From Chitinophagales bacterium (GTDB taxonomy: Bacteria; Bacteroidota; Bacteroidia; Chitinophagales; UBA10324), in the NCBI GenBank assembly GCA_019694975.1, contig JAIBAY010000009.1, positions 1 to 64,000 of the forward strand: a DNA stretch of 64,000 bases. The letters are read 5' to 3'. Position numbers and translations under genes: made by a program. The notes under the pieces were generated by a model. The model was not told the origin of the DNA. It did no database searches and was given only the letters and a program-made list of their open reading frames with translations. Positions 35,514 through 44,186 of this stretch are shown here, one piece after another (position 1 is the first letter of the stretch; each line of letters opens with the position of its first letter).

Positions 35514-36926
35514 TCAATGAGCACGGGCAATCACTATTTTTTGATTGAATTGTTTCCTGCTGTTAACTGCCTGTAGAAAATAAATACCTGCGTCAAGTGA
35601 TGCAATACTAATGCGTGCGTTTGCTGCGGTAAGATCTGCTTTTTCCTCAGCTATAATATTACCGCTCATGTCAGTAATAAAGATGTTAAATAAGTCATTG
35701 CCAAAAACTTCCCGATTAAAATAAAGATAGTCGGAAGCCGGCGTAGGGAATATCAAAAGTGTGTTATCTGGGACTGATTGCACAGATGATGTTGGCAATG
35801 AACAGCCTTTTTGATAACTGTCGAAATCAGACTGAACAAAGTTGGGTAATCCCAGTGCAGCTGATGCACCAAGATAATCCGGATCAAGGTTGATTCCATT
35901 TAATACAAAGTCGCAGCCGCTTCCTGCAACATCAGGATAGTTAATGACCCCGAGCATAGCGCCATAAGATTTAACCACATATATTTTTCCATCTGGCGCG
36001 AGTTGCAGTGCATATAAATCTTCGGTTGAGTTCAGTGTCACCTTTGAATTAATGATGGCAGTTTGATTGGCCTGCAACAGGTCAAATTGCAGCAGTGTTC
36101 CTTCAGGGTCATAACATGTTACATAGAGTTTACTGTTGTCCGGTGAAAATTCCACGCCATAAACATGTGCATATACCGGAATTGTGACCGGATTCGAAAC
36201 AAAGCCGCCCGCAACACCGAAATCAAAAACTTCCACCGTATCAAGATAACCGGCTGCAACGGCAAGTCTTCCTCCACAGCCGGAAAACTTCATCTGCCCG
36301 TATGTATTTTGAATCTGCGCTGTAGTGTGAATAATACCTGCATTGCTGACAACAGGCGTGGTGTTTATTCCCGAAGCGGTGAGCTTGTATGCAAAGAAGG
36401 CATTTGTTCCCCAGCCATGCACAACGATCCATGTTTCTGAGCCATCAACACTGCTGACAGCAGTTAATTTCTCGGTGACTGCCTCCTGAAGCAAAATATT
36501 TTTTTCAGTCACATCGCCCAAACCATTGGAAAGGCTCATGTCTACTATGGAGTAGCGAAAGCCAAGCGGACCGCCGATCTCGTCCAGTGTAAAGACATAA
36601 TACAGTGTATTGCTTCCGGGTTGTGCAGCAACCAGGGCGGCTTGCGTACAAGAACTACCACCAAATAATCCGTTGCCATTCGGCATGACGGCATGCAGCT
36701 TATTCCAAACGGTGATGCCATCGGTATAGAAAAGCAATGAGCCTGCGGAATCGGAGATGGAAGAACAACCTTCCGGTGTATAAATGCTGCCATCCGTCAG
36801 TACAATGGGTACTGTGTCAGTGAAATTCAGACCTGCGTGTACGCCGAAATACCAGTTATCGGCTTGTTGCGCAGATAACGTTAAAGCAACGCTAATACCA
36901 CACGTAAGAAAAAGGAGATGCTTCAT
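35514..36926 (-). CDS. Secreted beta-propeller protein with T9SS sorting domain
   Basis: 470 residues. A signal peptide (about 1-19, LTLSAQ) opens into the typical N-terminus QADNWYFGVHAGLNF...GSLLFYTDGITVWN, found in Bacteroidota propeller proteins. Several YVTN/WD-like blades follow (VEFSPDNSKLYVTCYD, LQLAPDGKIYVVKSYG). The T9SS type A sorting domain is at about 395-470 (LLIFPTPASDYLYF to IVIARAH). Probably a surface protein; the ligand is unknown. Monocistronic, sharing the bidirectional terminator with PPC gene B. Confidence 0.87.
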   Translation of the reverse strand: MKHLLFLTCGISVALTLSAQQADNWYFGVHAGLNFTDTVPIVLTDGSIYTPEGCSSISDSAGSLLFYTDGITVWNKLHAVMPNGNGLFGGSSCTQAALVAAQPGSNTLYYVFTLDEIGGPLGFRYSIVDMSLSNGLGDVTEKNILLQEAVTEKLTAVSSVDGSETWIVVHGWGTNAFFAYKLTASGINTTPVVSNAGIIHTTAQIQNTYGQMKFSGCGGRLAVAAGYLDTVEVFDFGVAGGFVSNPVTIPVYAHVYGVEFSPDNSKLYVTCYDPEGTLLQFDLLQANQTAIINSKVTLNSTEDLYALQLAPDGKIYVVKSYGAMLGVINYPDVAGSGCDFVLNGINLDPDYLGASAALGLPNFVQSDFDSYQKGCSLPTSSVQSVPDNTLLIFPTPASDYLYFNREVFGNDLFNIFITDMSGNIIAEEKADLTAANARISIASLDAGIYFLQAVNSRKQFNQKIVIARAH

Positions 36927-37141
36927 GGCTGAAACGAGGGCAGCTGTTGAAAAATAAAGCTACCAAAATAAAGGGGCATTTCATGCAGACTTTCAAACGT
37001 TTTTGGAATGCCCCCGAACATCACCTGTTAACTGTTTGGCGGCCACAGGAATTTTATGGTGTAACCGGTTTATCAACTATCCTCCATAAATATAAGCGAG
37101 GTGATATTAAGATGCCATCCTTTTAAACCTTCGCGAGCCGG

Positions 37142-39115
37142 TCATGCATCAGGAAAAGCGAAAAGTTCGTATTCGAATATTACCCGGAGTAATTCGGCAA
37201 CACTCCAGGCCTGTGCAATACAGCCACGGAGCGTATGAGGTTCGTCGCCATCAAATATTTCTGAAACGGAACCAATTCCTGCTTCATTAAGCTGTTCGAC
37301 GAGCTGATTGATTGCCTGCTGCGCGGCCGGCTTTGCATCTTTACCGTAGCAGTTAAAAAGCGCATCAATGTATATTCCGGTCAGCCAGCTCCAAACAGTG
37401 CCCTGGTGATAGGCCCCGTCGCGTTGCAGCACATCGCCTTCGTATCTTCCGGCATAATGAACATCATCGGGAGAGAGGCTGCGCAGTCCGTAACGGGTGA
37501 GCAGTTTTGCCTGCACCACTTCCAGAATTTTTTTTGCCTTTTCTTTTTTGATCAGCGGGTAACATAGTGCAAGGGCGAACAATTGATTAGGGCGAAGAGA
37601 GGAATCCGTTGCCTGCCCGTTTACGACATCATTGAGGTGTTGTTGTGAGGTGTTGGAGAAAGCAGCCAGAAAATTCTTCTTTGTAATTTTTGCTTTCGCG
37701 CGAAAAATTTTTGCTTCTGCCCGTGCACCGCTTTGCTTCAGCAGTTTTGCATAGATGCGCAGCGCATTATACCAAAGTGCATTGATCTCCACAGCTTTGC
37801 CCTGTCTTGGTGTGACCACCCAGTCACCGGCCTTTGCATCCATCCAGGTTAATTGTATTCCATCTTCACCGGCCGATAGCAATTGATCATCTGTTACATG
37901 AATGCCATAACGTGTGCCGCTATAGTGCCAGTGGATGATATCGCTTAGTACCGGCAGGATGTTTTTCCAGATAAATTTTTTGTTGCCGCCGGCATCGAGA
38001 TATCTCTTGACCGCAATAAAATACCATAGTGTACCATCGGCATTATTGTATTCCGGTTCCTGGCCGGCCTGGTCGGGGAAACGGTTTGGCAACATACCAT
38101 TGTTCACATAGCGTGCAAAGGCAAGCAGTATTTTTTCTGCATCTTCCAATCGTTTCGTGACAAGGCATAAGCCCGGAAGTGCAATCATGGTATCCCTGCA
38201 CCAGTCAGCAAACCAATGATAGCCGGCGATGACAGTCTTCAGGTCAGCATCTTTCTGCACAATAAACTGATCAGCGGCGAGCAGCAGTTGCCGGATTACC
38301 TCCTGCTTTTGTCCGGGTGCAGCGATTGTAGCGCGTCTTTTAATTTCAGCTTCGAGTATTCCTGCTGCATTATAGTCTGCCGGGCGTTTCGAACTGATGA
38401 TGACAATAATTTTATGCCCCTGTTCCAGCTGAACACTGAGTGTTCCGGGAGAAAAAAGATCTTCATGGCAATCGAGTCCGCGTTCTTTTTCTTCTGTGTA
38501 TTCAAAATTCCTGTACCATGCCGGAGCATGGCGGAAAACAGCATTATCAATATGAATAAACACTTCCTGGTCTATATCATCCATACGTTGTGAAAGCGTG
38601 CCCGATGAGAATGCTGTCGCCTGTTCGGGTACGTTGATCTCCGATCTGAGCGAATGATAATTTCTCGCCGCTATCAGCGGAGTCAGTTCAAGTTTAATAG
38701 GAGATCCGGTTTTTATGACTTCATATTCAATCAGCGTTGTGTTTTCGCCATGCGGCATGATGATGCGCTTTTTAAGCTGAACATCACCGGTATCGTATAA
38801 AAATTCGGGGTACAGATTTTTTGTAAAGGAAGTTAGATAGCGGTAACCTTCCGGTGAGATAACATCTCCATAGTTGTTGCATCCAAGTTCAAAACGGAGG
38901 CCACCTGACACAATCGTTTCGTCCAGTTTGCTTAATAAGAGCATGCGTTCCGCTGGCGGCGTGACCGCGGCTGTGAGCAATCCGTGATATCGCCGCGTAT
39001 TGCATCCGGTCAATGTTGAGCTGGCGTAGCCTCCCAATCCATTGGTTTCAAGCCATTCGCATCTGATGGCCCGTGCGTAATCTTCAAAAAATTCCTTCTC
39101 CTTAAAAAGCTTCAT
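37142..39115 (-). CDS. Amylo-alpha-1,6-glucosidase (glycogen debranching enzyme, GH133-like)
   Basis: 657 residues. The N-terminal domain has the family signature NGLGGYASSTLTGCNTRRYHGLL (about 24-46). The C-terminal (alpha/alpha)6 catalytic domain has YHWFADWCRDTMIALPGL, YNNADGTLWYF, WMDAKAGDW and HQGTVWSWLTGIYIDAL, which are the conserved active-site blocks. It hydrolyses alpha-1,6 branch points in glycogen or related glucan. No glycogen synthase or branching enzyme is adjacent. It is third in a compact operon after a methyltransferase and an SCP2 protein (gaps of 7 and 26 bases). Confidence 0.93.
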   Translation of the reverse strand: MKLFKEKEFFEDYARAIRCEWLETNGLGGYASSTLTGCNTRRYHGLLTAAVTPPAERMLLLSKLDETIVSGGLRFELGCNNYGDVISPEGYRYLTSFTKNLYPEFLYDTGDVQLKKRIIMPHGENTTLIEYEVIKTGSPIKLELTPLIAARNYHSLRSEINVPEQATAFSSGTLSQRMDDIDQEVFIHIDNAVFRHAPAWYRNFEYTEEKERGLDCHEDLFSPGTLSVQLEQGHKIIVIISSKRPADYNAAGILEAEIKRRATIAAPGQKQEVIRQLLLAADQFIVQKDADLKTVIAGYHWFADWCRDTMIALPGLCLVTKRLEDAEKILLAFARYVNNGMLPNRFPDQAGQEPEYNNADGTLWYFIAVKRYLDAGGNKKFIWKNILPVLSDIIHWHYSGTRYGIHVTDDQLLSAGEDGIQLTWMDAKAGDWVVTPRQGKAVEINALWYNALRIYAKLLKQSGARAEAKIFRAKAKITKKNFLAAFSNTSQQHLNDVVNGQATDSSLRPNQLFALALCYPLIKKEKAKKILEVVQAKLLTRYGLRSLSPDDVHYAGRYEGDVLQRDGAYHQGTVWSWLTGIYIDALFNCYGKDAKPAAQQAINQLVEQLNEAGIGSVSEIFDGDEPHTLRGCIAQAWSVAELLRVIFEYELFAFPDA

Positions 39116-39141
39116 TGTGATAATGTATTGGTTATCGTAAT

Positions 39142-39465
39142 CTATTCAGTTACCCGTTCAAACATTTCTACAAATTTGAGCATGGATGGAATGTTGCTGA
39201 CTTTTATTTTTCCGAACAGCACGGCCATTTGCGCATTGGTACGTCCCAATTCCACATCTTCATAATCGGTATCGCTCGCGGATATTTCGCATTTTGGGTT
39301 ACCGTTGAGTCCTTTCTCCACTGAGCAAACTCCATCCCTGACTTGGACGGTGAACTCACCACCGCGATCGCCGGCGATCTTAAAATGATAAATGAGATCA
39401 AGGCCTGCACCACTGCCCGGTCTAAACCTTTGAGGTAATGATTCAATCATAGCTGCTGCTGTCAT
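39142..39465 (-). CDS. SCP2 sterol/lipid-binding domain protein
   Basis: 107 residues, a single SCP2 domain of usual length. Visible pattern: YHFKIAGDRGGEFTVQVRDG, then CEISASDTDYEDVELGRTNAQMAVLFGKIKVSNIPSMLKF, the standard 'can only be active in a hydrophobic pocket' segment. It binds a lipid or acyl-CoA in the cytoplasm; it is not an enzyme. Second gene of the operon, seven bases after a methyltransferase-like protein that has membrane helices. The pairing suggests lipid substrate handling. Confidence 0.88.
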   Translation of the reverse strand: MTAAAMIESLPQRFRPGSGAGLDLIYHFKIAGDRGGEFTVQVRDGVCSVEKGLNGNPKCEISASDTDYEDVELGRTNAQMAVLFGKIKVSNIPSMLKFVEMFERVTE

Positions 39466-39472
39466 GTATGAT

Positions 39473-40258
39473 TTATTTTTGATTGACGGAAGGCTGACCT
39501 ATAACATAATTTACTTTAAGTCCCCACCTGTTTTTTACCTGGCCTGCTTTCCAAATGTAACCATTGCTTGGAATTTGACTGGTGAGGCGCTGCAAATCAG
39601 CGACGGTATAAAACCTGGTTACTGATACTGCACCATCCCATAAAGTACACAGTGGAATCAGCGGCAGGAGATACGTAAACAACAGCCTGTTCCAACGGAA
39701 AGGCTTAAAGAATGGTGTGAGCAGGAGGAATGCGATTGGTTGAATAAGCAGAACACCAAATACTATTGTGAAGAGACCTTTGTTGCCAGCGTCAAATATT
39801 CCGATTGCAACTTTGTTTCTTACTGCATCATTCAATATTTGCGTGGCTTGCTCGGGGCTGAAATGGTGGAAAGAGGAGAACAGAAGGCGCATACCTTTCA
39901 GGGCAGGAGAAACACGCAGGGCATTCACCGGTTTGCTGATGAAATCTATTTTCCCGCCGGTCAATTGTTTTAGTTTTGCGTAGGTGGCGATATTAGGATA
40001 CAAATCACTGAGCACAATCTGCGGGTGACAATCTATGGCATTGAGGTACTCAATCATTTTAAGCACTCCGCCGCCACCTCCGGCGCAAAGCTCGGTGAGT
40101 TGATTCGTTTGCTGATTGGACAAGGTCTCTTTAATCAGCGGAGCAACCGGCTCATAAAAGTCAGTCCATGAAATGCCATGCCGTAAAAAATCCATCATTC
40201 CTTCCCTTATAACCTGTGGAAACCAGGGCAGATCTTCGAATTCAAACAAGTGCGGCAC
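39473..40258 (-). CDS. SAM-dependent methyltransferase-like protein with embedded membrane hairpin
   Basis: 261 residues, starting with GTG at 40258; the next Met is at 21. The SAM-binding glycine loop LTELCAGGGGGVLKMIEYL (about 54-72) is followed by an acidic end of strand 2 (IVLSDLYPN) and a post-loop FSSFHHF, the usual class I Rossmann pattern. At about 165-215, instead of the usual core strands, there are two hydrophobic helices (GLFTIVFGVLLIQPIAFLLL and LLFTYLLPLIPLCTLW), then a C-terminal RFYTVADLQRLT. It is probably a membrane-associated methyltransferase acting on a lipid or quinone-like substrate. First gene of the operon with SCP2 and the debranching enzyme. Confidence 0.75.
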   Translation of the reverse strand: MPHLFEFEDLPWFPQVIREGMMDFLRHGISWTDFYEPVAPLIKETLSNQQTNQLTELCAGGGGGVLKMIEYLNAIDCHPQIVLSDLYPNIATYAKLKQLTGGKIDFISKPVNALRVSPALKGMRLLFSSFHHFSPEQATQILNDAVRNKVAIGIFDAGNKGLFTIVFGVLLIQPIAFLLLTPFFKPFRWNRLLFTYLLPLIPLCTLWDGAVSVTRFYTVADLQRLTSQIPSNGYIWKAGQVKNRWGLKVNYVIGQPSVNQK

Positions 40259-40353
40259 GGAAAGGAGATTGACGATGTAATGATACTTAATACATGGTTA
40301 AAAGCTGATACTCATTGTGCATGGCTGCCGGCAATTGAATCATCGGTGCTTGT

Positions 40354-42759
40354 TCATTCCTGTGCAGGAATCAGCATCAGTTCTCCCTTTTTTGTTGCTT
40401 CAATTTCTTTTGCATTCATCATTTGCGGCCTGTATTTACCTGTATTATAGAGCCCGAACTGATCGCCATAATGCGGGCTGACCGGATTGCCGGATTGCCC
40501 GGAGGGAATGACGCTTAGGGAATGATCCACATCATTGAAGTCAATCAGGATGCGCATGGCCGGCCCGTAGGTTGATTCAAATTTTCCGGATCGCTTTAAG
40601 TCGAAGCCGGTGTTATTAATGACTTCCATACCGCCTTTTACCGGCGCGGGACCAACATTAAAAAATAAATCCATTGGTGTTTTTTTCCCAAAAGGATGCG
40701 CCTGCTGAATGGTGTGTACACGGTTCCAGGTCCACTCTGAAACATCCTTTCCGAGCTCACCTTCTAATTTTAACACAGCGCTGTCAAATGCAAGCTGAAA
40801 AATTTCGCTGCGTGTTTCTTTACTGCCGCCGGTATGCACATTGTCCCACCATGGTGAATCCGCATTTAAGGGTAAAACATTGGTAGTGGCACGCATACAC
40901 CATGTACTGCTGAAAACATCGAAGTCTGCCTGGCCCAATTCATCAGCCATGGTATTGAATAAGAGGTACGCCATCATAGTATAATAGATTGAAGGCGCGA
41001 TGTCGTTCAGTTCATGCCGGCCATCCCATGCTGCCAGTGCATTGAGTGCAGCGGCTTGTACCGATCCATCTGCGTATTTTTTTGCCGACCTGATGACAGC
41101 GGCAAATTCCTTAGCGACGATGGGTTTTGTAGATGAGGTGACATCTGTCTGCACACTTTTCATTTCTTCCAGCGACCAGACTGATTTTGCATTCAAGAGT
41201 GTATTCAGCCGTTTCGCCCTGTCTTCAGGATAGAAGTAACCTGAGAGAAATATGCCATTGAGCGTGTCAGGCTGATTATTACAGGAATAGACAAATCCGG
41301 AAGGAGGGTTTTCGGAATGTGGGTTATCGCTGAACGGATAGTAATCCGCTTCATTCAATCCGCTGCTGCCATCGAGAAATACTTTTGCATCAACGCCTTC
41401 CGGGTACCGGGTAATTTTGGCGGCTGTCCACCAGGCGATATTTCCGTCCGCATCGCCATACATCACATTAAGGCCCGGCGCATGCACCCATGAAACGGCT
41501 TCTTTGAAATCAGCCATCTTTTTTGCTTTGCTGAACAAATAAGTTGCCTGCAGGGTCTTAGATGGAAACTTAGTAAACGTCCAGCGCAGTGATAAACGGT
41601 CTTTGATTTCATGCAGCCCTTCCCATGCATTGTTGAATACCGGGCCGTGTCTTGTTTCGATTATCCTGAAATGTACAGGTTCAGCGCCTTTCACGATGAT
41701 CGTTTCTTCCCTCGACGTGGCAGTTTCCCAATGATCCATAAACCAAAACTGTGTGGAGTCGCCTGGATTGACTTTCTCCCTGAAGATATCCATATCGTCA
41801 TTTTCAAACATGGTGAGTCCCCATGCGGCAAAACGTGAATGGCCGACAACGCCAAATGGCACGCCGGCTAGAAAATTACCGTAGAAGCTATAACCCGGCG
41901 CTTCCAAATGTGCTTCATACCAGACGGAAGGCTGTGAATAGCCGATATGTGTATCATTTGCGAATAATACTTTACCGGAAGCCGACCTTGCAGGGCTCAG
42001 CACCCAGCCATTGCTTCCAATCCACGGCGCAACAGGAATCCCGTTGAGGATAGCGGTAACTGTTTTTGATATTTGGGTTAAGGCAGCATCCGCGACGTGT
42101 ACCGGAATTTTTGTGGTGCCCTGCTGGTATTCTTTTGCAATATCGCTGAGATAGGCAGTGCCAAACTGTTCTTTTATTTTTTCAAATACAGGATCGGAGC
42201 GAAGTGCTTCTGCGAAATTAAATGACATGTAGCCGATGATGCAGTAGATATCTTCAGGAGTAAATGGCTGTTTTTTGATGCCCATTAATTGAAACTCAAC
42301 CGGCGTTTTGCCATGCGCAATATACTGATTGATGCCGCTCAGGTAAGCCATTGCATTTTGCTGATAGGCCGCTGTGTCGGCGCTCAGATACAGGGCGGTG
42401 GATTGTTTGGCCATTTCGGCGATGCCCAGTGTCCGGAAGAGTCGATCTGCTTCCACCATGTCTGCTCCGAATATTTCTGAGAGTCTTCCTGCACCAACTC
42501 TGCGCAGCAGTTCCATCTGAAATAATCTGTCCTGTGCATGCACATAGCCAAGCGCAAAGAAGGCATCTGCTTCGCTGCCGGCATAAATATGCGGGATGCC
42601 ATAGTCATCATATTTTACACTGACGCTTTTGTTCAGGCCAATCAATTTTACGGTTCCATTATAGATTGGCCCGGTAGAGCGGAGATAGAGATATCCGCCA
42701 ATCGTAATAAGCACAATTAATAGCATCAGTATCAGCAATGTCCACTTGATTACTTTCAT
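40354..42759 (-). CDS. Penicillin acylase family protein (S45 Ntn hydrolase)
   Basis: 801 residues. An N-terminal hydrophobic anchor or signal (about 5-24) precedes the alpha chain, then a processing site where Ser249 in IGSNGWVLS would become the new N-terminus of the beta chain and act as nucleophile. SGKVLFANDTHIGYSQPSVWYE follows, as in the family. It hydrolyses an amide such as an N-acyl group or acyl-homoserine lactone in the periplasm; the exact substrate is unknown. Asn and Arg residues of the oxyanion region appear conserved but were checked only by eye. Single gene. Confidence 0.9.
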   Translation of the reverse strand: MKVIKWTLLILMLLIVLITIGGYLYLRSTGPIYNGTVKLIGLNKSVSVKYDDYGIPHIYAGSEADAFFALGYVHAQDRLFQMELLRRVGAGRLSEIFGADMVEADRLFRTLGIAEMAKQSTALYLSADTAAYQQNAMAYLSGINQYIAHGKTPVEFQLMGIKKQPFTPEDIYCIIGYMSFNFAEALRSDPVFEKIKEQFGTAYLSDIAKEYQQGTTKIPVHVADAALTQISKTVTAILNGIPVAPWIGSNGWVLSPARSASGKVLFANDTHIGYSQPSVWYEAHLEAPGYSFYGNFLAGVPFGVVGHSRFAAWGLTMFENDDMDIFREKVNPGDSTQFWFMDHWETATSREETIIVKGAEPVHFRIIETRHGPVFNNAWEGLHEIKDRLSLRWTFTKFPSKTLQATYLFSKAKKMADFKEAVSWVHAPGLNVMYGDADGNIAWWTAAKITRYPEGVDAKVFLDGSSGLNEADYYPFSDNPHSENPPSGFVYSCNNQPDTLNGIFLSGYFYPEDRAKRLNTLLNAKSVWSLEEMKSVQTDVTSSTKPIVAKEFAAVIRSAKKYADGSVQAAALNALAAWDGRHELNDIAPSIYYTMMAYLLFNTMADELGQADFDVFSSTWCMRATTNVLPLNADSPWWDNVHTGGSKETRSEIFQLAFDSAVLKLEGELGKDVSEWTWNRVHTIQQAHPFGKKTPMDLFFNVGPAPVKGGMEVINNTGFDLKRSGKFESTYGPAMRILIDFNDVDHSLSVIPSGQSGNPVSPHYGDQFGLYNTGKYRPQMMNAKEIEATKKGELMLIPAQE

Positions 42760-42858
42760 CCGGATAATTTTTTATGGCGTGAATTTGCAGAATATAGCGG
42801 AGAATATGATTGGCAGGATGAGCAATCTGTAAGATAACATACCTGTAACAGGGAAGTG

Positions 42859-43941
42859 TTAACCATCAAAGCCTTCAGTAACACTATAAATGCTCACCGG
42901 TTCTTTTTTTCCTTTGAGTTCAAGCGATCCAATAAGCTGTACTGCAAGATCGGGAGCGGGCGGCAGCTGATTTCGCAGTTGTTCGGATATAAGCAGGTTT
43001 TTTTGATATTGATTACAGAGCCCCTGAATGCGTGCTGCGGTATTCAGCACATCACCATGATAAGTGATCTCTTTTTTGATTTCACCTATTTCAGCCACCA
43101 TAACCAGTCCTGCATTTGCTCCGCCTTTGAATTCCGGGACTATGCCATACTTCTCAAGGTAGTGTTCGGATCTCGATTGCAGCTGTTCATTAAAGGCAAA
43201 GGTGATGCGCAGGCAGTTATTATTCTGAAGGCCGTTTTTTAGTTTCCAGGTAAGTATTGCCTCATCGCCTGCATATTGTACTATTTCCGCGCGATAGGCC
43301 TCCACCTGCGTGGCAAGGTCATAGAAACAATCCTGTATCAGTTCGCTGAAAAGCACATGTCCTATTTTTTCAGCATAAGTGGTAGATGAACGCAGGTCGA
43401 GGAAAAGAAAGATCCTGTTTTCCTGCTTCGGCTTAAAGTATTTTCCAAGCAACATCGGCAGCAGGATGCCCGGCCCGAACTTTTGATTCACCTGTTTGAT
43501 GAAACTGATCAGGAAGGATATGAAGAGCGCATATATAAGAATGGAAATGAGAAAGCCCTGCCGGTAAAAATCCCTCAGCTTCATGAGTTCCTCTCTTATG
43601 CTAAGCTGATCAATCAGTCCCGTGAAGAAATGAATAATGGAAACAATGACAATGATGCTCCCGATATAGATAAATCCTTTTGTCATCACCAGGAAGCCAA
43701 ACGACCGTTTACGAAGGCTGCTGTGTGAAAGGAAGATATCGAGTACGCCCAATACCAGGCCGATGATGATTCCTGCTGCAGTGCTCTGCAGGAAAACAAC
43801 ATGATAACGGATGGGTTCAATAACACGGATACGTTCATAATCGGCAAGGCCAACAACGCGGAATACCATATAGAGCCATGCGGCTATTGTCCAGCAAATT
43901 ATCTGGAATGGTACGTTGCGGCGGATGTTACGTGAAAACAT
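42859..43941 (-). CDS. Membrane-anchored class III adenylate/guanylate cyclase
   Basis: 360 residues. Four membrane helices (about 10-32, 48-70, 84-106, 128-148) are followed by a C-terminal cyclase domain from about 170. Metal Asp are D182 (FLDLRSST) and D226 (YAGDEAI). The catalytic Asn300 and Arg304 are in NTAARI. By my alignment the base-selecting positions are Gln222 and Thr293 where ATP-specific cyclases have Lys and Asp, so specificity cannot be read directly. No known sensor domain is present; the membrane part would be the input. It is divergent from the type B CTD protein at 44187. Confidence 0.9.
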   Translation of the reverse strand: MFSRNIRRNVPFQIICWTIAAWLYMVFRVVGLADYERIRVIEPIRYHVVFLQSTAAGIIIGLVLGVLDIFLSHSSLRKRSFGFLVMTKGFIYIGSIIVIVSIIHFFTGLIDQLSIREELMKLRDFYRQGFLISILIYALFISFLISFIKQVNQKFGPGILLPMLLGKYFKPKQENRIFLFLDLRSSTTYAEKIGHVLFSELIQDCFYDLATQVEAYRAEIVQYAGDEAILTWKLKNGLQNNNCLRITFAFNEQLQSRSEHYLEKYGIVPEFKGGANAGLVMVAEIGEIKKEITYHGDVLNTAARIQGLCNQYQKNLLISEQLRNQLPPAPDLAVQLIGSLELKGKKEPVSIYSVTEGFDG

Positions 43942-44172
43942 GTTTAAACATAAATCACTTAAGTCAAATATAAATATTTATAAGCGACCTGAAATTGATA
44001 TTTACAGCCTGGCAACTAAGCATTGTTGCAGCATATGTAAACTGCCATTATATGGGCGCGGCGATGTTAAGTTCGATGTCGTTTTCGGGAGAGAAACTAT
44101 ACATACAATGGGAATGGAAGGAATGAGGTTAATAATCCTGATGGCCGTAAAGGCAAAATACATTCATTTCAG

Positions 44173-44180
44173 TAACTTCG
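44173..44180 (+). promoter_or_regulatory. Promoter box TAnnTTCG directly before the 44187 gene
   Basis: TAACTTCG differs from TAnnTTTG by one base and ends six bases before the ATG at 44187, so transcription would start at about the start codon. Confidence 0.3.
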
Positions 44181-44186
44181 CCGGTA

